This document shows, piece after piece, positions 37,765 to 46,826 of a stretch of 64,000 nt of DNA. This stretch comes from Edwardsiella tarda ATCC 15947 = NBRC 105688. GTDB lineage: Bacteria > Pseudomonadota > Gammaproteobacteria > Enterobacterales > Enterobacteriaceae. A program made the translations under genes and the position numbers. Under the pieces are notes generated by a model, which saw nothing but the letters and a program-made list of their open reading frames with translations, was not told the DNA's origin and searched no databases. Position 1 is the first letter of the stretch. Every line of letters begins with the position of its first letter. The stretch is from assembly GCF_003113495.2 (NCBI RefSeq), contig NZ_CP084506.1, positions 992,001-1,056,000 of the forward strand, written 5' to 3'.

Positions 37765-39138
37765 ATGAAAATAGATAAAAAAATATTAATCTCTGTCGCT
37801 ATTGCAGGACTGAGCTTCGGCCAGAGTCAGGCGATAGCGGCCTCCGCTGAGCAGGCACCATTAGCGTCACCCGCGATGCAGGAGACGTTAACCCATCAGC
37901 AAATTGTAGAGAAAATTGCACTGTTGAATAAGCGTGCGCAAGCTATCCGTGAAAAGTTGATTAAAGCCCGTACGCTCCAGACTCAGCAGCCTTTTCTTGA
38001 CTATCACTTCGCCGGTCGCTCTATCCCTGTAGGGCATGTCGGGGATGATGTGAAGATGTTGAAGTATAAGCGTTATCTACCAAAGGATCATTATCCAGAG
38101 GCTTTGTTCGGGGTATCAGCCACGGTAAAAATGAGTTATCACGATAACTTTAACGATAAAAATCAGGCTAGGCCGTTTGCCTATAAGCACTCGATCGCGA
38201 AGTTTAAGGGAGCGGTCAACTTTAACTCTTGGCTTGCCGGGGCGGCCTATTATGCCTTGAGTGACTCCGGTAGAGATGAGTTACGCGTTGCCAATTTTAC
38301 CATTGGCGACCTGAACCGCTCACCGTTCTATTTTGCCGTAGGTAGAAAATATATCGACTTTGGCCTGATGAATGCGCCATATGTCGATGAAAGTACAGCG
38401 GAGGGACAGTTTGAACTGGTAGGGAATGCGCTCACTGCTGGCTATGCTGGCGAGCATATTGTCGCCACCGTTTCAGCCTTGCAAGGAGAGAACAGCTCAT
38501 CCAGCTATAATGGTAATAAGGCATTGAATGGCTCGATTAATGCTTGGAATAGCCAGCTGGTTTACGCTACCCGGGGTGGTCTATTCGATCGCTTTAAAGC
38601 CGGTATCGGTTATGCCAGTGATGTGCGCGGCTTTGAATATAACCACCTGGCAACTGCCCGTGGATCATCTGCGAGCCATAAGATACCTGAAGGTACATTA
38701 TTTACCAATTTTACCATCGGTAGTAATGAGATCTATGCAACCTACAGTAAAACCTTGGATGGTGTGCTTGGCGCTGAGATTAATGATAATCAGCGTTTCG
38801 CTGATAGTCACCCTTGGGGTGTTTCTCTGGCGTTTACTCACCACTTCGATCTGTTCCATAAGTGGAACGGTGTCTCTTTGGTATATAACACTACCGGTGG
38901 CTTTAATGATAGTGAGATTGATTATAGCGATGCGGCTAAATCTGGTGCAACACCCTATGCCGCCATGCGTAATCAAGTTTCATTAATTTGGGATCTTCCT
39001 TTGCATAAAGGGGTATATCTCTCGAGTGAGATCTATGGTGGTAACTGGTATCGGAAACACCAAGCAAATAGTACTGACTTTGAATCCGGATCAACCCGTT
39101 ATATTGGTACGGCTGTTGAAATTAACGTTTCTATCTAG
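37765..39138 (+). CDS. Outer-membrane protein: coiled coil plus beta-barrel (LbtU/DUF3573-like)
   Basis: 457 residues from ATG 37765 (signal peptide ending AIAAS). After a short linker a charged coiled coil (about 43-72, HQQIVEKIALLNKRAQ) precedes a long run of alternating amphipathic strands with aromatic girdles (FYFAVGRKYIDFGLMNAPY; TLFTNFTIGSNEIYATYSKT). This architecture matches the LbtU siderophore-porin type, but ligand cannot be read. First gene of an operon with the PLD enzyme 8 bp downstream. The ribosome site is poor. Codon use and GC are unlike the core genes. Confidence 0.6.
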   Translation: MKIDKKILISVAIAGLSFGQSQAIAASAEQAPLASPAMQETLTHQQIVEKIALLNKRAQAIREKLIKARTLQTQQPFLDYHFAGRSIPVGHVGDDVKMLKYKRYLPKDHYPEALFGVSATVKMSYHDNFNDKNQARPFAYKHSIAKFKGAVNFNSWLAGAAYYALSDSGRDELRVANFTIGDLNRSPFYFAVGRKYIDFGLMNAPYVDESTAEGQFELVGNALTAGYAGEHIVATVSALQGENSSSSYNGNKALNGSINAWNSQLVYATRGGLFDRFKAGIGYASDVRGFEYNHLATARGSSASHKIPEGTLFTNFTIGSNEIYATYSKTLDGVLGAEINDNQRFADSHPWGVSLAFTHHFDLFHKWNGVSLVYNTTGGFNDSEIDYSDAAKSGATPYAAMRNQVSLIWDLPLHKGVYLSSEIYGGNWYRKHQANSTDFESGSTRYIGTAVEINVSI

Positions 39139-39146
39139 GAGCACAG

Positions 39147-40172
39147 ATGAAAAAGGTTATCTCTCACCTGGCGACAGTGATTGGCCTGCTGGTTATCTCA
39201 TCTTCTGTGCTGGCCGAGCAACAGTTGTATGTTGAACCACAAGTACAGCAGAAACCGATTCTTAACTTGATACAGCAGAGTAAGAAGAATATTGATGTTG
39301 TAATCTATGAGTTCTCCGACCCCACGCTGATTAAAGCGTTAGGAGAAGCCGAGAAACGAGGTGTGAAGGTACGCGTACTGATGACCTCTCGAATTCATGG
39401 TAACTATGCCCCTATTTGGAAAAATATCCATGAATTTCAAGATGAAGGTATCGAGGTTAAACGGACTAATCCGGACTTTACCTATACTCACCAGAAGACC
39501 TTTATCTTTGACAATAAAAAGGCATTGATCAGTACAGGGAATATGGATTTTGACCGATATCCCAATAGTCGTAACTTTTTGGTTTTAACCGATGAGCCAC
39601 AAGAGGTGAAGCAGATCGTTGATGTTTACCATGCAGATTGGCAGCATCAGCGTCCACATCTAACGCAACAACAGTTAACGGCCTCGCAACTCGTCTGGAG
39701 TCCGATTAATGCTACCTCTGCACTGGTAAAACTTATTAATAGTGCACAGCATAGTATGGATATTTATGCTTTGGAGATGAGTGATCCGGCGATTGTATCG
39801 GCTCTCGAACAAGCCCTGAAGCGTGGGGTGGATGTGAGCATTATATACAGTAAGGCGCCGTTTGCTTGGAGTCAGCAGGATCTGATTAAGCTATATCGTC
39901 AGGGCGCTAATCTACGGGTATTGGAAGATAGTGCACCATTTATTCATGCTAAGGCGATCTTAGTCGATGGCAAACAGGCATATATCGGTTCGGAGAACTT
40001 CACGACTAACTCACTACAGCGCAACCGTGAATTGGGCATTATTACTCAGCAGCCCACAGTACTGAATACGCTGAAATCGACGCTGGCACATGATATGGCT
40101 ACACCCGCCTACCGGGTATCAGAACTTGTGAGTTCCCCACATCTTGCCTTGCCACACCAGACACAACATTAA
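39147..40172 (+). CDS. Exported phospholipase-D-superfamily enzyme (two HKD motifs)
   Basis: 341 residues; ribosome site aggag. Signal peptide cleaves near VLAEQ (24). Two intact HxKx4D motifs: H115-K117-D122 in THQKTFIFDN and H267-K269-D274 in IHAKAILVDG, each followed by a G-T/S-x-N segment (STGNMDF; GSENF). Both halves carry the preceding ID/IYALE strand, so the enzyme can act as one chain. The superfamily cleaves phosphodiesters: phospholipids, nucleic acids (Nuc), cardiolipin synthesis. Exported location excludes a cardiolipin synthase and suggests a scavenging nuclease or phospholipase. Flanked on both sides by barrel genes. Confidence 0.85.
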   Translation: MKKVISHLATVIGLLVISSSVLAEQQLYVEPQVQQKPILNLIQQSKKNIDVVIYEFSDPTLIKALGEAEKRGVKVRVLMTSRIHGNYAPIWKNIHEFQDEGIEVKRTNPDFTYTHQKTFIFDNKKALISTGNMDFDRYPNSRNFLVLTDEPQEVKQIVDVYHADWQHQRPHLTQQQLTASQLVWSPINATSALVKLINSAQHSMDIYALEMSDPAIVSALEQALKRGVDVSIIYSKAPFAWSQQDLIKLYRQGANLRVLEDSAPFIHAKAILVDGKQAYIGSENFTTNSLQRNRELGIITQQPTVLNTLKSTLAHDMATPAYRVSELVSSPHLALPHQTQH

Positions 40173-40193
40173 TCTTGCATCGGACTTAAAATC

Positions 40194-41543
40194 ATGAATA
40201 AAAAAATTATTACCTCACTGATTGTTGCTACGCTGGCCATGCAAGGAATGGCGTATGCCTCGACTCAGGATGATACAGCTGCGTTGCAGAAGCAATTGGA
40301 CCAATTAGAGCAGCAAACACGAGTATTGGAGAAACGTGCCGCGCGAGCCGTCACTGAAAGTCAAGAAAGTAGTGAGTTGAAACAGAACCTGGTTAGTAAA
40401 GCGGTGCAGAAGCTCCATCCCAAGGTTTTAACGCGTAATCAGTTTACTCATGCATTGGACGATAATAACCAATCGATACTCCAGTATAAGAAGCATAATG
40501 CGGCTCCGTTACTGATGATCGGGGGGATTGCGGATCTCACGCTGACTTCTGGCTGGATTGCCGATCGCTATCAGGTCAATAGCTCCAAGTATTTACCTTT
40601 TATGCAGTCTCAGGGTCATTACAGCACCCAGACCGAAGTACCGCAGATTAAGGCTAAAATTGTGATTAACCCGGTACAATGGGCCACCATGAGTGTGCTC
40701 TACGATTTTCGCTCTAGCGAGATGAAGTCGGCGGTGATTACCCTGGGGGATTACAATACATTGCCCGTCTATCTGAGTGCTGGTCTGGAGTATTTGGACT
40801 TTGGCGGCCGTGGACATCAGACCGTGATTGCCAAGAGTGCCGAATCCTATATGGATCTGCAAGGCTATGCGGTGACCTTAGGCTATCATGGCGATAATCT
40901 GTCTGCGAGTGCTAGTGCGGTTGAGCAAAAGATCTTTGGCAAGGCAACCAATATTGGCTCTTATCTCTTCGATACCCACTATGACTGGTGTTTGGGACCT
41001 GTGGGTGGGCGTCTAGGTGGATCTTATATTACCGATATTAAGGGCATCGGTAGTACCGATAGTGATGATATTGGCATGCCGGACAATAACATGTTTGAGG
41101 CGGTAACTCAGCCCAACGGGCGTTTGCCAGCCTATGCCCTGTACGGTCGTTTGGATATTACTGATCAGTATCATATCTACTCTAACTATATGAAACTGGA
41201 TGGTGACCTTGCCCAAGGCTGGAAGGGGAGTGAGCGCGTCCGTCCTTCATTACTGACGGTAAATGGTAGCTATAATTTTGATCTTTTAGGTGTGCAGAAT
41301 CAGATTATCGCGGGTTATGATCGTAGTAGCGATGCCTTTGGCTTGAGGAATGATTTGAAGTATATGTCTAAATACAATAAGTACTCTCCGTTAACCTCTG
41401 ATCTGTATGCACATCAGTACAGCTTAGAGCTTTCCTCACGGCTGAGTAGTAATTTGTATTTGACGGAGGGGGTATATCTGCAGCATGACTATGATAGCAA
41501 TGATCATACCGGCTTTGGGGTTAATCTAAGCGGTGTCTTCTGA
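40194..41543 (+). CDS. Second outer-membrane coiled-coil/beta-barrel protein
   Basis: 449 residues with signal peptide (AYASTQ). A heptad-rich segment (TAALQKQLDQLEQQTRVLEKRA cut here; about 29-60) is followed by a barrel domain with strands such as SVLYDFRSSEM, VYLSAGLEYLDFGG, ISDYNTL-type turns and a C-terminal GVNLSGVF ending in Phe, the BamA signal. Same build as the gene at 37765 and partly alike (the LxxLDFG strand, a conserved Y-L-F-G pattern), so the two are probably distant paralogues. A terminator follows. Ligand unknown. Confidence 0.6.
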   Translation: MNKKIITSLIVATLAMQGMAYASTQDDTAALQKQLDQLEQQTRVLEKRAARAVTESQESSELKQNLVSKAVQKLHPKVLTRNQFTHALDDNNQSILQYKKHNAAPLLMIGGIADLTLTSGWIADRYQVNSSKYLPFMQSQGHYSTQTEVPQIKAKIVINPVQWATMSVLYDFRSSEMKSAVITLGDYNTLPVYLSAGLEYLDFGGRGHQTVIAKSAESYMDLQGYAVTLGYHGDNLSASASAVEQKIFGKATNIGSYLFDTHYDWCLGPVGGRLGGSYITDIKGIGSTDSDDIGMPDNNMFEAVTQPNGRLPAYALYGRLDITDQYHIYSNYMKLDGDLAQGWKGSERVRPSLLTVNGSYNFDLLGVQNQIIAGYDRSSDAFGLRNDLKYMSKYNKYSPLTSDLYAHQYSLELSSRLSSNLYLTEGVYLQHDYDSNDHTGFGVNLSGVF

Positions 41544-41641
41544 TGATATCATCTGGCGGCACATGCTTTGCTGTGCCGCAGTTAGTGGCTACATTCCTTA
41601 TTGGTTTGCTTGCGAATTTGATGCCTGATCCTCGCTGTATT

Positions 41642-41668
41642 ATTGCCGGTATATGCCGGCAATTTTCT
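41642..41668 (+). terminator. Terminator of the porin-PLD-porin operon
   Basis: 8-bp stem attgccgg/ccggcaat (41642-41649, 41656-41663), tatatg loop, then tttt. Confidence 0.8.
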
Positions 41669-41859
41669 TGTCAATAGAAAACGATAAGTGATAGATCGGG
41701 GGGCAGTAAGATTTTACTTATTCTAAATGTCGTTATTGCTGGCTCTCATCAGAGTGGTAGGGATGCTTATTTTAATAAGTCATTCTGGGGTGTAATCAAT
41801 ACCCTCTATCGATAACGCCGTATTTGATGATGCTGATCATAGTATTTAAATATAATGAT

Positions 41860-41897
41860 ATTACCTTCAGCGCTACTTGAGTAACGCTGAAGGTAAT
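41860..41897 (-). terminator. Hairpin terminator of the minus-strand PLD gene
   Basis: Perfect 13-bp stem attaccttcagcg/cgctgaaggtaat (41860-41872, 41885-41897), 12-base loop, AT-rich flank on the minus side. 12 bases after the stop of the gene at 41909. Confidence 0.75.
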
Positions 41898-41908
41898 AGG
41901 AGGAGGTA

Positions 41909-43153
41909 TTAGTTATGCTTAGGCGATTGATAGTTTTTGCTGATGTCTAGCATTTGTGTATAAGGGCCATTCCAATCGGTATCGAACAATCTCCCTAAGA
42001 TTTGTGCAGGTTGTTTACCATTGATTAAGAGCGCGATATTACGAGTGGTATAAAAATATCCCCACTCCCAGTTACTGGTGGTTAACCAGCTGAGGTCATT
42101 ATCGACCACGAAGTATTTCTCATGCTCAACCCGTGAGTAGGGGATGTAGCGGGACTTCAGAGGTGGGATGGTGCTGATTTTTACCTCGACATTGGGGAGT
42201 AGCTGGAGCGTTTTCATAAAATCATTGGCCGGTTGGCTGTTATTCCAATCCGCTACGATGATTTTGACATGTACACCACGTTGCGCCGCATTGGCGATAG
42301 CATTGTAGAGTTCATCCCAATATCCAACATAACCATATTTTTTAAACCCAGAAAATGTCATTACCTGCATTTTTAGATCATGATGGGCATTGTCGATCGC
42401 AGCAATCATTTGTGAGATCTCACTGTCAGTCCCATTCGGACGCATGTCTACGGGGCTGAAAGCGGGGTGGACCAGCAGTGTCTCATGATGATAACTGACC
42501 ATGGCCGGTCGCTGTGCCGTTACCCACATTGTTTTTTGCATATTATTACGCAGATGATGATCCTGTGGCCCATTATTATTTTCAGCCAGTTGCCAGTCGA
42601 GGTTAAAGACGGCCAGGATTGTCGTGGCGAGTTGGGGATTGCGAATGCGGACACCGATATTATGGATCTGAGAAAGCGAGATCCAACTCCAGTTGGCACT
42701 ATTGACGGCAACGTTTTCGTTATCGACTATCATATACTTGGCATGCATCACGCCCCCGGCGATTTTTTTATAATCGACCTGACGTACAGTGATGTTAGCA
42801 ATGTTCTGGAATAGTTGCACGGGATCGCTGCTTCCTCCTAGATGCATAGCTTCGGTTAGGATCCGAACTTTTACGCCTCGCCGGGCGGCATCTTTGATCG
42901 CATTAATAATGGGTTCTAATTTTTCTCCAGGTTTATTAGTAATATAAAATGTACCAATATCAAGAGAATGCTTGGCCTGTTTGATCATTTCTAGCCAGAC
43001 TGTGGCCGTGGAGCTTATCTCCGGCTGTTGGAAAACATGCTCAGTATTTTCGGGTATGGCTTGCATTAGTTCAAAGTCAGCCTGTTGTGCCTGGCTAGCA
43101 TAGGTCGAAAAAGAAATGCTGGCAATGATAGCCGCAAGAGTGAGTTTCTTCAT
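41909..43153 (-). CDS. Exported PLD3/PLD4-like phosphodiesterase
   Basis: 414 residues. Signal peptide ends STYAS (20). Two HKD motifs: H137-K139-D144 in MHAKYMIVDN, followed by VNSANWSWISLSQIHNIGV, and H344-K346-D351 in EHEKYFVVDN, followed by TSNWEWGYFYTTRNIAL. The NxxW after each motif and the Y-F-x-x-T/N-x-x-x-x-L pattern are characteristic of the PLD3/PLD4/poxvirus K4 branch (PLDc_3), distinct from the gene at 39147. Eukaryotic PLD3/4 are lysosomal 5' exonucleases for single-stranded DNA and RNA. Convergent with the porin operon; separate transcript. Confidence 0.82.
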   Translation of the reverse strand: MKKLTLAAIIASISFSTYASQAQQADFELMQAIPENTEHVFQQPEISSTATVWLEMIKQAKHSLDIGTFYITNKPGEKLEPIINAIKDAARRGVKVRILTEAMHLGGSSDPVQLFQNIANITVRQVDYKKIAGGVMHAKYMIVDNENVAVNSANWSWISLSQIHNIGVRIRNPQLATTILAVFNLDWQLAENNNGPQDHHLRNNMQKTMWVTAQRPAMVSYHHETLLVHPAFSPVDMRPNGTDSEISQMIAAIDNAHHDLKMQVMTFSGFKKYGYVGYWDELYNAIANAAQRGVHVKIIVADWNNSQPANDFMKTLQLLPNVEVKISTIPPLKSRYIPYSRVEHEKYFVVDNDLSWLTTSNWEWGYFYTTRNIALLINGKQPAQILGRLFDTDWNGPYTQMLDISKNYQSPKHN

Positions 43154-43420
43154 TTATATTTATCCTCTGGGTAGGTTCTATCTATACTTCACGTAAATAT
43201 ATCTTTGATGTTTTCAATTCGTATTATTTAATAAGATGAATAAAAAAACAAGCATCATGGCAGTCAGCTCCTGACACTATTCTTACATCATTAAACCAGG
43301 GTGTTATCGTCGCATTGATATTTATATGTGAACTTCGCGAGATGAAATTATTTATAGGTGGGATGTTTTTGTCGCGTAATCATCAGAGTCTGATATATCA
43401 GTATATATGTCGGCTTTAGT

Positions 43421-43925
43421 GCTATTCCCTCGCCGTTGGCCATATCGGAAGCGCAGAACCAGAGTTGGCCTGTCGATTTTATGTATGATGTCCTGATTTA
43501 TGGTCGTCGCTTTCGCACGTTCAATGTCATTGATGACGTTAACCGGGAAGCGTTGTCGATTGAAATCGAGCTGAATCTGCCAGCCACCCTAGGTGGTGTA
43601 TGTACTCGACAGGAGCGCGGGAAAGCGTGTCTATTCAGCTATGTTTCACATGGATCATGGCCCGGAGTTTATTTCTCTGGCATTGGCTGATTGGGCCGAG
43701 AAACAGGAAATAAAACTGGAAGTTATCCAACCGGGTAAACGGACGCAGAACGCATTCATTGAATGATTGAATCGGACATACCATACAGAAACATTCGATC
43801 TTTATCTGTTTAGAACGTTGAATAAAGTACGGGATATTACGAGGAGATGACTATCAGCATACCACCATAAACGCCCGCACGAATCACCGAATAACATGAT
43901 ATTGGAGGTGTTCCGCCTGCAAAAT
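43421..43925 (+). pseudogene. IS3-family transposase OrfB fragment (IS51/IS407-like)
   Basis: First frame from 43421 reads NQSWPVDFMYDVLIYGRRFR and NVIDDVNREALSIEI (rve integrase core with the first catalytic Asp). After a frameshift near 43610-43650 the frame continues with DHGPEFISLALADWAEK and EVIQPGKRTQNAFIE, then a stop at 43764 where Arg is usual, LNRTYHTETFDLYLFRT, a second stop in place of Trp, and HHKRPHESPNNM. No orfA and no terminal repeats seen. At least one frameshift and two nonsense changes: old, immobile remnant. Confidence 0.92.
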
Positions 43926-44026
43926 AATAAGGTAGGATCTCAAAAAGTGCATGGCGCTAAAACGGGCCTATTTACAGTCGCCACGCCGGTTGGCTAGTGG
44001 ATGGGATACCGATCACACTAGAGACC

Positions 44027-44057
44027 AAAAAAACCGGAGCCACGTTAGCTCCGGTTT
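44027..44057. terminator. Cold-shock gene terminator
   Basis: 10-bp stem aaaccggagc/gctccggttt (44031-44040, 44048-44057) with A-tract on the left (T on the minus strand). Also T-rich on the + side, so may act both ways. Confidence 0.85.
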
Positions 44058-44133
44058 TCTTATATAGGCTCTATCTATCTGTCTACTCCGGCTCTAGCCA
44101 TCTTCGTTATCGCAGGAGATCGAGCCTATAAAA

Positions 44134-44349
44134 TTAGTTGATAGCAACTACGTTTACGGCTGAAGGGCCTTTAGGGCCATTCTCTACAGAGAACTCAACC
44201 TTTTGTCCTTCATCCAGGGTACGGAATTCATTGCTTTGGATAGCAGAGAAGTGAACGAAAACGTCCTTGCTGCCATCAGCCGGGGAGATAAAGCCGAAGC
44301 CTTTATCTGCGTTGAACCATTTTACAGAACCAGTCATTTTATTAGACAT
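44134..44349 (-). CDS. CspA-type cold-shock protein
   Basis: 71 residues, [23 protein letters not shown]1 KGFGFI and RNP2 VFVHF are intact. The Nterm MSNKMTG and length fit the CspA/CspB/CspG branch rather than CspC/E, though [16 protein letters not shown] is CspE-like. Single-stranded RNA chaperone. The ribosome site gaaggtaataac and a roughly 100-base untranslated leader (44350-44460) are typical of cold-inducible csp genes. Confidence 0.93.
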   Translation of the reverse strand: MSNKMTGSVKWFNADKGFGFISPADGSKDVFVHFSAIQSNEFRTLDEGQKVEFSVENGPKGPSAVNVVAIN

Positions 44350-44864
44350 TGTTATTACCTTCTAAATTTTGTGAGTCACTCAGGGTGACGAAATGGGCCT
44401 GCTTTGACAGAAAAGCTTACTAAGGCATTGAAGGAGGAGACTCACGATAAAGGGAAATCAGAAGATAACACTGGAGCTGAGGCTACTTGACTAAAACTGC
44501 TTTATTAAGGTCTGTTCTGCAAACCGTGATGTCATTAACTCATATGGCGTCGGTAAGCACAAGCTTTATTTTAGCCATCCGGATGTGCCGATGCTTGGAG
44601 GTCTGCCATTTTTGCTCTTGGCCAGCATGTTGTGTTATGGCGCATCCCTGATGCATAAAGCAATCTGGACGGTAGTAGCTGCTGGTAAGGGCGTATGGCG
44701 GTCATATGTGGGACAGATTTGGGGCAGCCATCTGTTGAGCGGTAGTTTTCTGGATTGCCAATTTTTTGCACTTGGGACGGTGTGAGCGCGGCCTAGTGCG
44801 GTAATGGGTTGTGTGACTGGGCGGGAACTTAACGGACTTCTGCGGATGCGTGCGAACGGTGTAA
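44350..44864. other. Gene-free stretch between csp gene and tRNA-Arg
   Basis: Left part is the likely long 5' leader and promoter of the cold-shock gene. A 66-codon frame at 44585-44785 has no convincing ribosome site or family match. Lies directly downstream of the tRNA 3' end, the usual side for integrated elements. Confidence 0.45.
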
Positions 44865-44939
44865 TGGCGTTCCCTGCAGGAATCGAACCTGCAACTAGCC
44901 CTTAGGAGGGGCTCGTTATATCCATTTAACTAAGGGAAC
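44865..44939 (-). tRNA. argW: tRNA-Arg (anticodon CCT)
   Basis: Seven-base acceptor stem gttccct/agggaac (44933-44939 with 44869-44875), T arm gcaggttcgattcctgc, anticodon loop ctcctaa giving CCU, and genomically encoded CCA at 44865-44867. Closely matches E. coli argW, a common integration site for phages and islands. The accessory region lies on its 3' side. Confidence 0.96.
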
Positions 44940-45106
44940 ACGCGAATAAGATTAGGCATTATGACGCTATCTATGCGAAAGCCGGGAGCTATCCTAGCGT
45001 ATTCCTTCTCTTTTTTTCAAGCCAATCCTCGGCGTGGGGGGCAGGGTGCAGTATTTTTATGCAGTTCCGTCTATTAAATAGTCTGTCTGCTAAATAGACG
45101 GCCTGC

Positions 45107-45128
45107 GGCGTGCCGAAAGCAGCACGCC
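45107..45128 (-). terminator. Hairpin after the FUSC gene
   Basis: 7-bp stem ggcgtgc/gcacgcc (45107-45113, 45122-45128), 26 bases past the stop. A second inverted repeat gtctatt/aatagac lies further downstream (45069-45099). No clear T-run. Confidence 0.45.
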
Positions 45129-45153
45129 ACAAGGGCGAGCGACGCCTCGACGA

Positions 45154-46818
45154 TCAAGCGCTTAGCGCGGAGGAGGGGACCTCGACTTGCTCCCAGCGTT
45201 GGATACGTGTCAGCATTAACGGTATCGTCGATACCCTTCTGCGCCACTGTTCTTGTTGTGCCGGGTCTAGTTTACTGTACATGCTGATAATAATGTCGGT
45301 ACGACGCTCCAGACGAGCCAGTATCTTACTGCGATCCGGGTTACGCTGGCTGAGGAAGCGCTGCCGCTCCTTCGCCCAACCTGCGATCTGCGCCTTGAGG
45401 CGTGTCTCGGTATCATTCACCACCAGCAAACTGAGCGTGGCGGAACTGATGGTGATGACGGCGACCAAGGCAAACAGGAAGGTGGTATAGCCATTGAAAT
45501 AGTCATTGCCAGGAACGTAGTTATGGCTGTTGGCGTTGACCATGACAGCGACGGCGAAGGCGATAAAAGGGATGGCTCGGACTTTATATTGCCCATTCAT
45601 CACAAAGGCCATCGGGAAGTAGATAAGCAGCATGCTCAGCCAAAAGGCATTGGCATCGTGCAGGTTCGGTAATAGGAAAACAAAGATCGGGAAGGCGAAC
45701 AGCGTGCCGATACTAAAGCCAATGGCGAAACCCTTGGGTGACATGCGTTCACCGTATTGGCACATCACCAGGAGTACCGCCGTCAAGAGCATCACCTGCG
45801 GACCACCAGGCCAACCATAACGCCAGAGTAGCAGACTCAGTATACAGCTGACGAAGAATAGCAGTGCGCTGGTAAAGGCGGAGTCGGTTCCCGCGCTAAA
45901 CATCCGGTTTTGCCACTGCCAACGAAAGCGGCTTTGCGCATCGGTGGTCGCATTTTTTTCTACTATGCCTTGCAAATCAGCGGCGATCAGCGTCAGTAAT
46001 GAGGCATAACGTGGGGAGTGCGCCATCTCAATCGGAGGGATAGCCTCGCGCGCCTTGGCCGCCGCGATGGCGGCATTAATCCATGCTTTGGCCTGATCAT
46101 CTAGGGCATGTTGCATACGCAAGGAGTAGAGGTGGCGACTGAGCTTCTCCAGCGCGTAGATACTATTGATCAGGTTGTATTCCTGAGCGTAGATACTGCG
46201 ATAATCGCTATAGTTTAGGGATAGCGACTGGCGCAACAGGTCGATCTTTTGTGACAGGTCCAGGTATAGCGCGACCGCATCCACATCCTCTTTATTGAGT
46301 AGGATAGCTAACTTTTCCAGAATAACGTGATATTGCTTCTGCCATGATGCGGCGTACTCCAAAGGCCATACGAGGTTGAAGATGAAGATCACCGAAGAGC
46401 CGATGAAGACACACCCTACGCGGTCGAACAACACGCTGAAGGCGTGGCTGGGATTGGAGAGGGAGGCGCTAAAGACGATGATAAAGCCGATGATCACCCA
46501 GCGCCACATGTCCTTGTATTGGAAATGTGTCAGGCTGATATAGGTGCAGACGCTGCCAAACAGCGCGGCACAGAGCATGATGGTGAAGGGGTCTTGGGCT
46601 AGCCACCAGATGACGAAGAAACCGAGGCTGCCACCGACAAAGTTACCGACGATGCGTTGCCACCAGCGGCTGCGGATTTGGCCGATCGTCCCCAACGAGA
46701 CGATCAGCGCGCTGGTCACCGCCCAATCCGGTGAGTGCATCCCCAGCCGTATCGCGAGATAGAGCGAGAGCATCACGGCGAGGGTGAGTCGGAGGGCTTT
46801 TAGGCTTTGTAGTAGCAT
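45154..46818 (-). CDS. FUSC-family efflux protein (AaeB/YdhK-like)
   Basis: 554 residues; two blocks of about five TM helices (1-150 and 320-460) with a soluble coiled domain between them and a basic C-terminal tail. This is the aromatic-acid exporter/FUSC layout. Shorter than E. coli AaeB (655) and YdhK (670). It starts 8 bp after the HlyD gene and is the last gene of the DUF1656-HlyD-FUSC operon. It would export aromatic acids, fusaric-acid-like or other hydrophobic weak acids from cytoplasm to the adaptor. Confidence 0.88.
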   Translation of the reverse strand: MLLQSLKALRLTLAVMLSLYLAIRLGMHSPDWAVTSALIVSLGTIGQIRSRWWQRIVGNFVGGSLGFFVIWWLAQDPFTIMLCAALFGSVCTYISLTHFQYKDMWRWVIIGFIIVFSASLSNPSHAFSVLFDRVGCVFIGSSVIFIFNLVWPLEYAASWQKQYHVILEKLAILLNKEDVDAVALYLDLSQKIDLLRQSLSLNYSDYRSIYAQEYNLINSIYALEKLSRHLYSLRMQHALDDQAKAWINAAIAAAKAREAIPPIEMAHSPRYASLLTLIAADLQGIVEKNATTDAQSRFRWQWQNRMFSAGTDSAFTSALLFFVSCILSLLLWRYGWPGGPQVMLLTAVLLVMCQYGERMSPKGFAIGFSIGTLFAFPIFVFLLPNLHDANAFWLSMLLIYFPMAFVMNGQYKVRAIPFIAFAVAVMVNANSHNYVPGNDYFNGYTTFLFALVAVITISSATLSLLVVNDTETRLKAQIAGWAKERQRFLSQRNPDRSKILARLERRTDIIISMYSKLDPAQQEQWRRRVSTIPLMLTRIQRWEQVEVPSSALSA

Positions 46819-46826
46819 GGGGCGCC

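Larger units (their letters stand above)
41544..41908. other. Intergenic region between convergent porin and PLD genes
   Basis: Contains two hairpins, one for each gene (annotated separately), and AT-rich spacer. No gene. Confidence 0.6.
43154..44133. other. 980-bp stretch with a decayed insertion sequence
   Basis: 43154-43420 is AT-rich upstream DNA of the PLD gene; 43421-43925 is an IS3-family transposase remnant; the rest is a spacer and the cold-shock gene terminator. No intact gene. Confidence 0.75.

Noticed and set aside
44585..44785. 66-codon frame next to tRNA-Arg
   Set aside because: Hydrophobic but no convincing ribosome site, no match, could not be supported as a gene.
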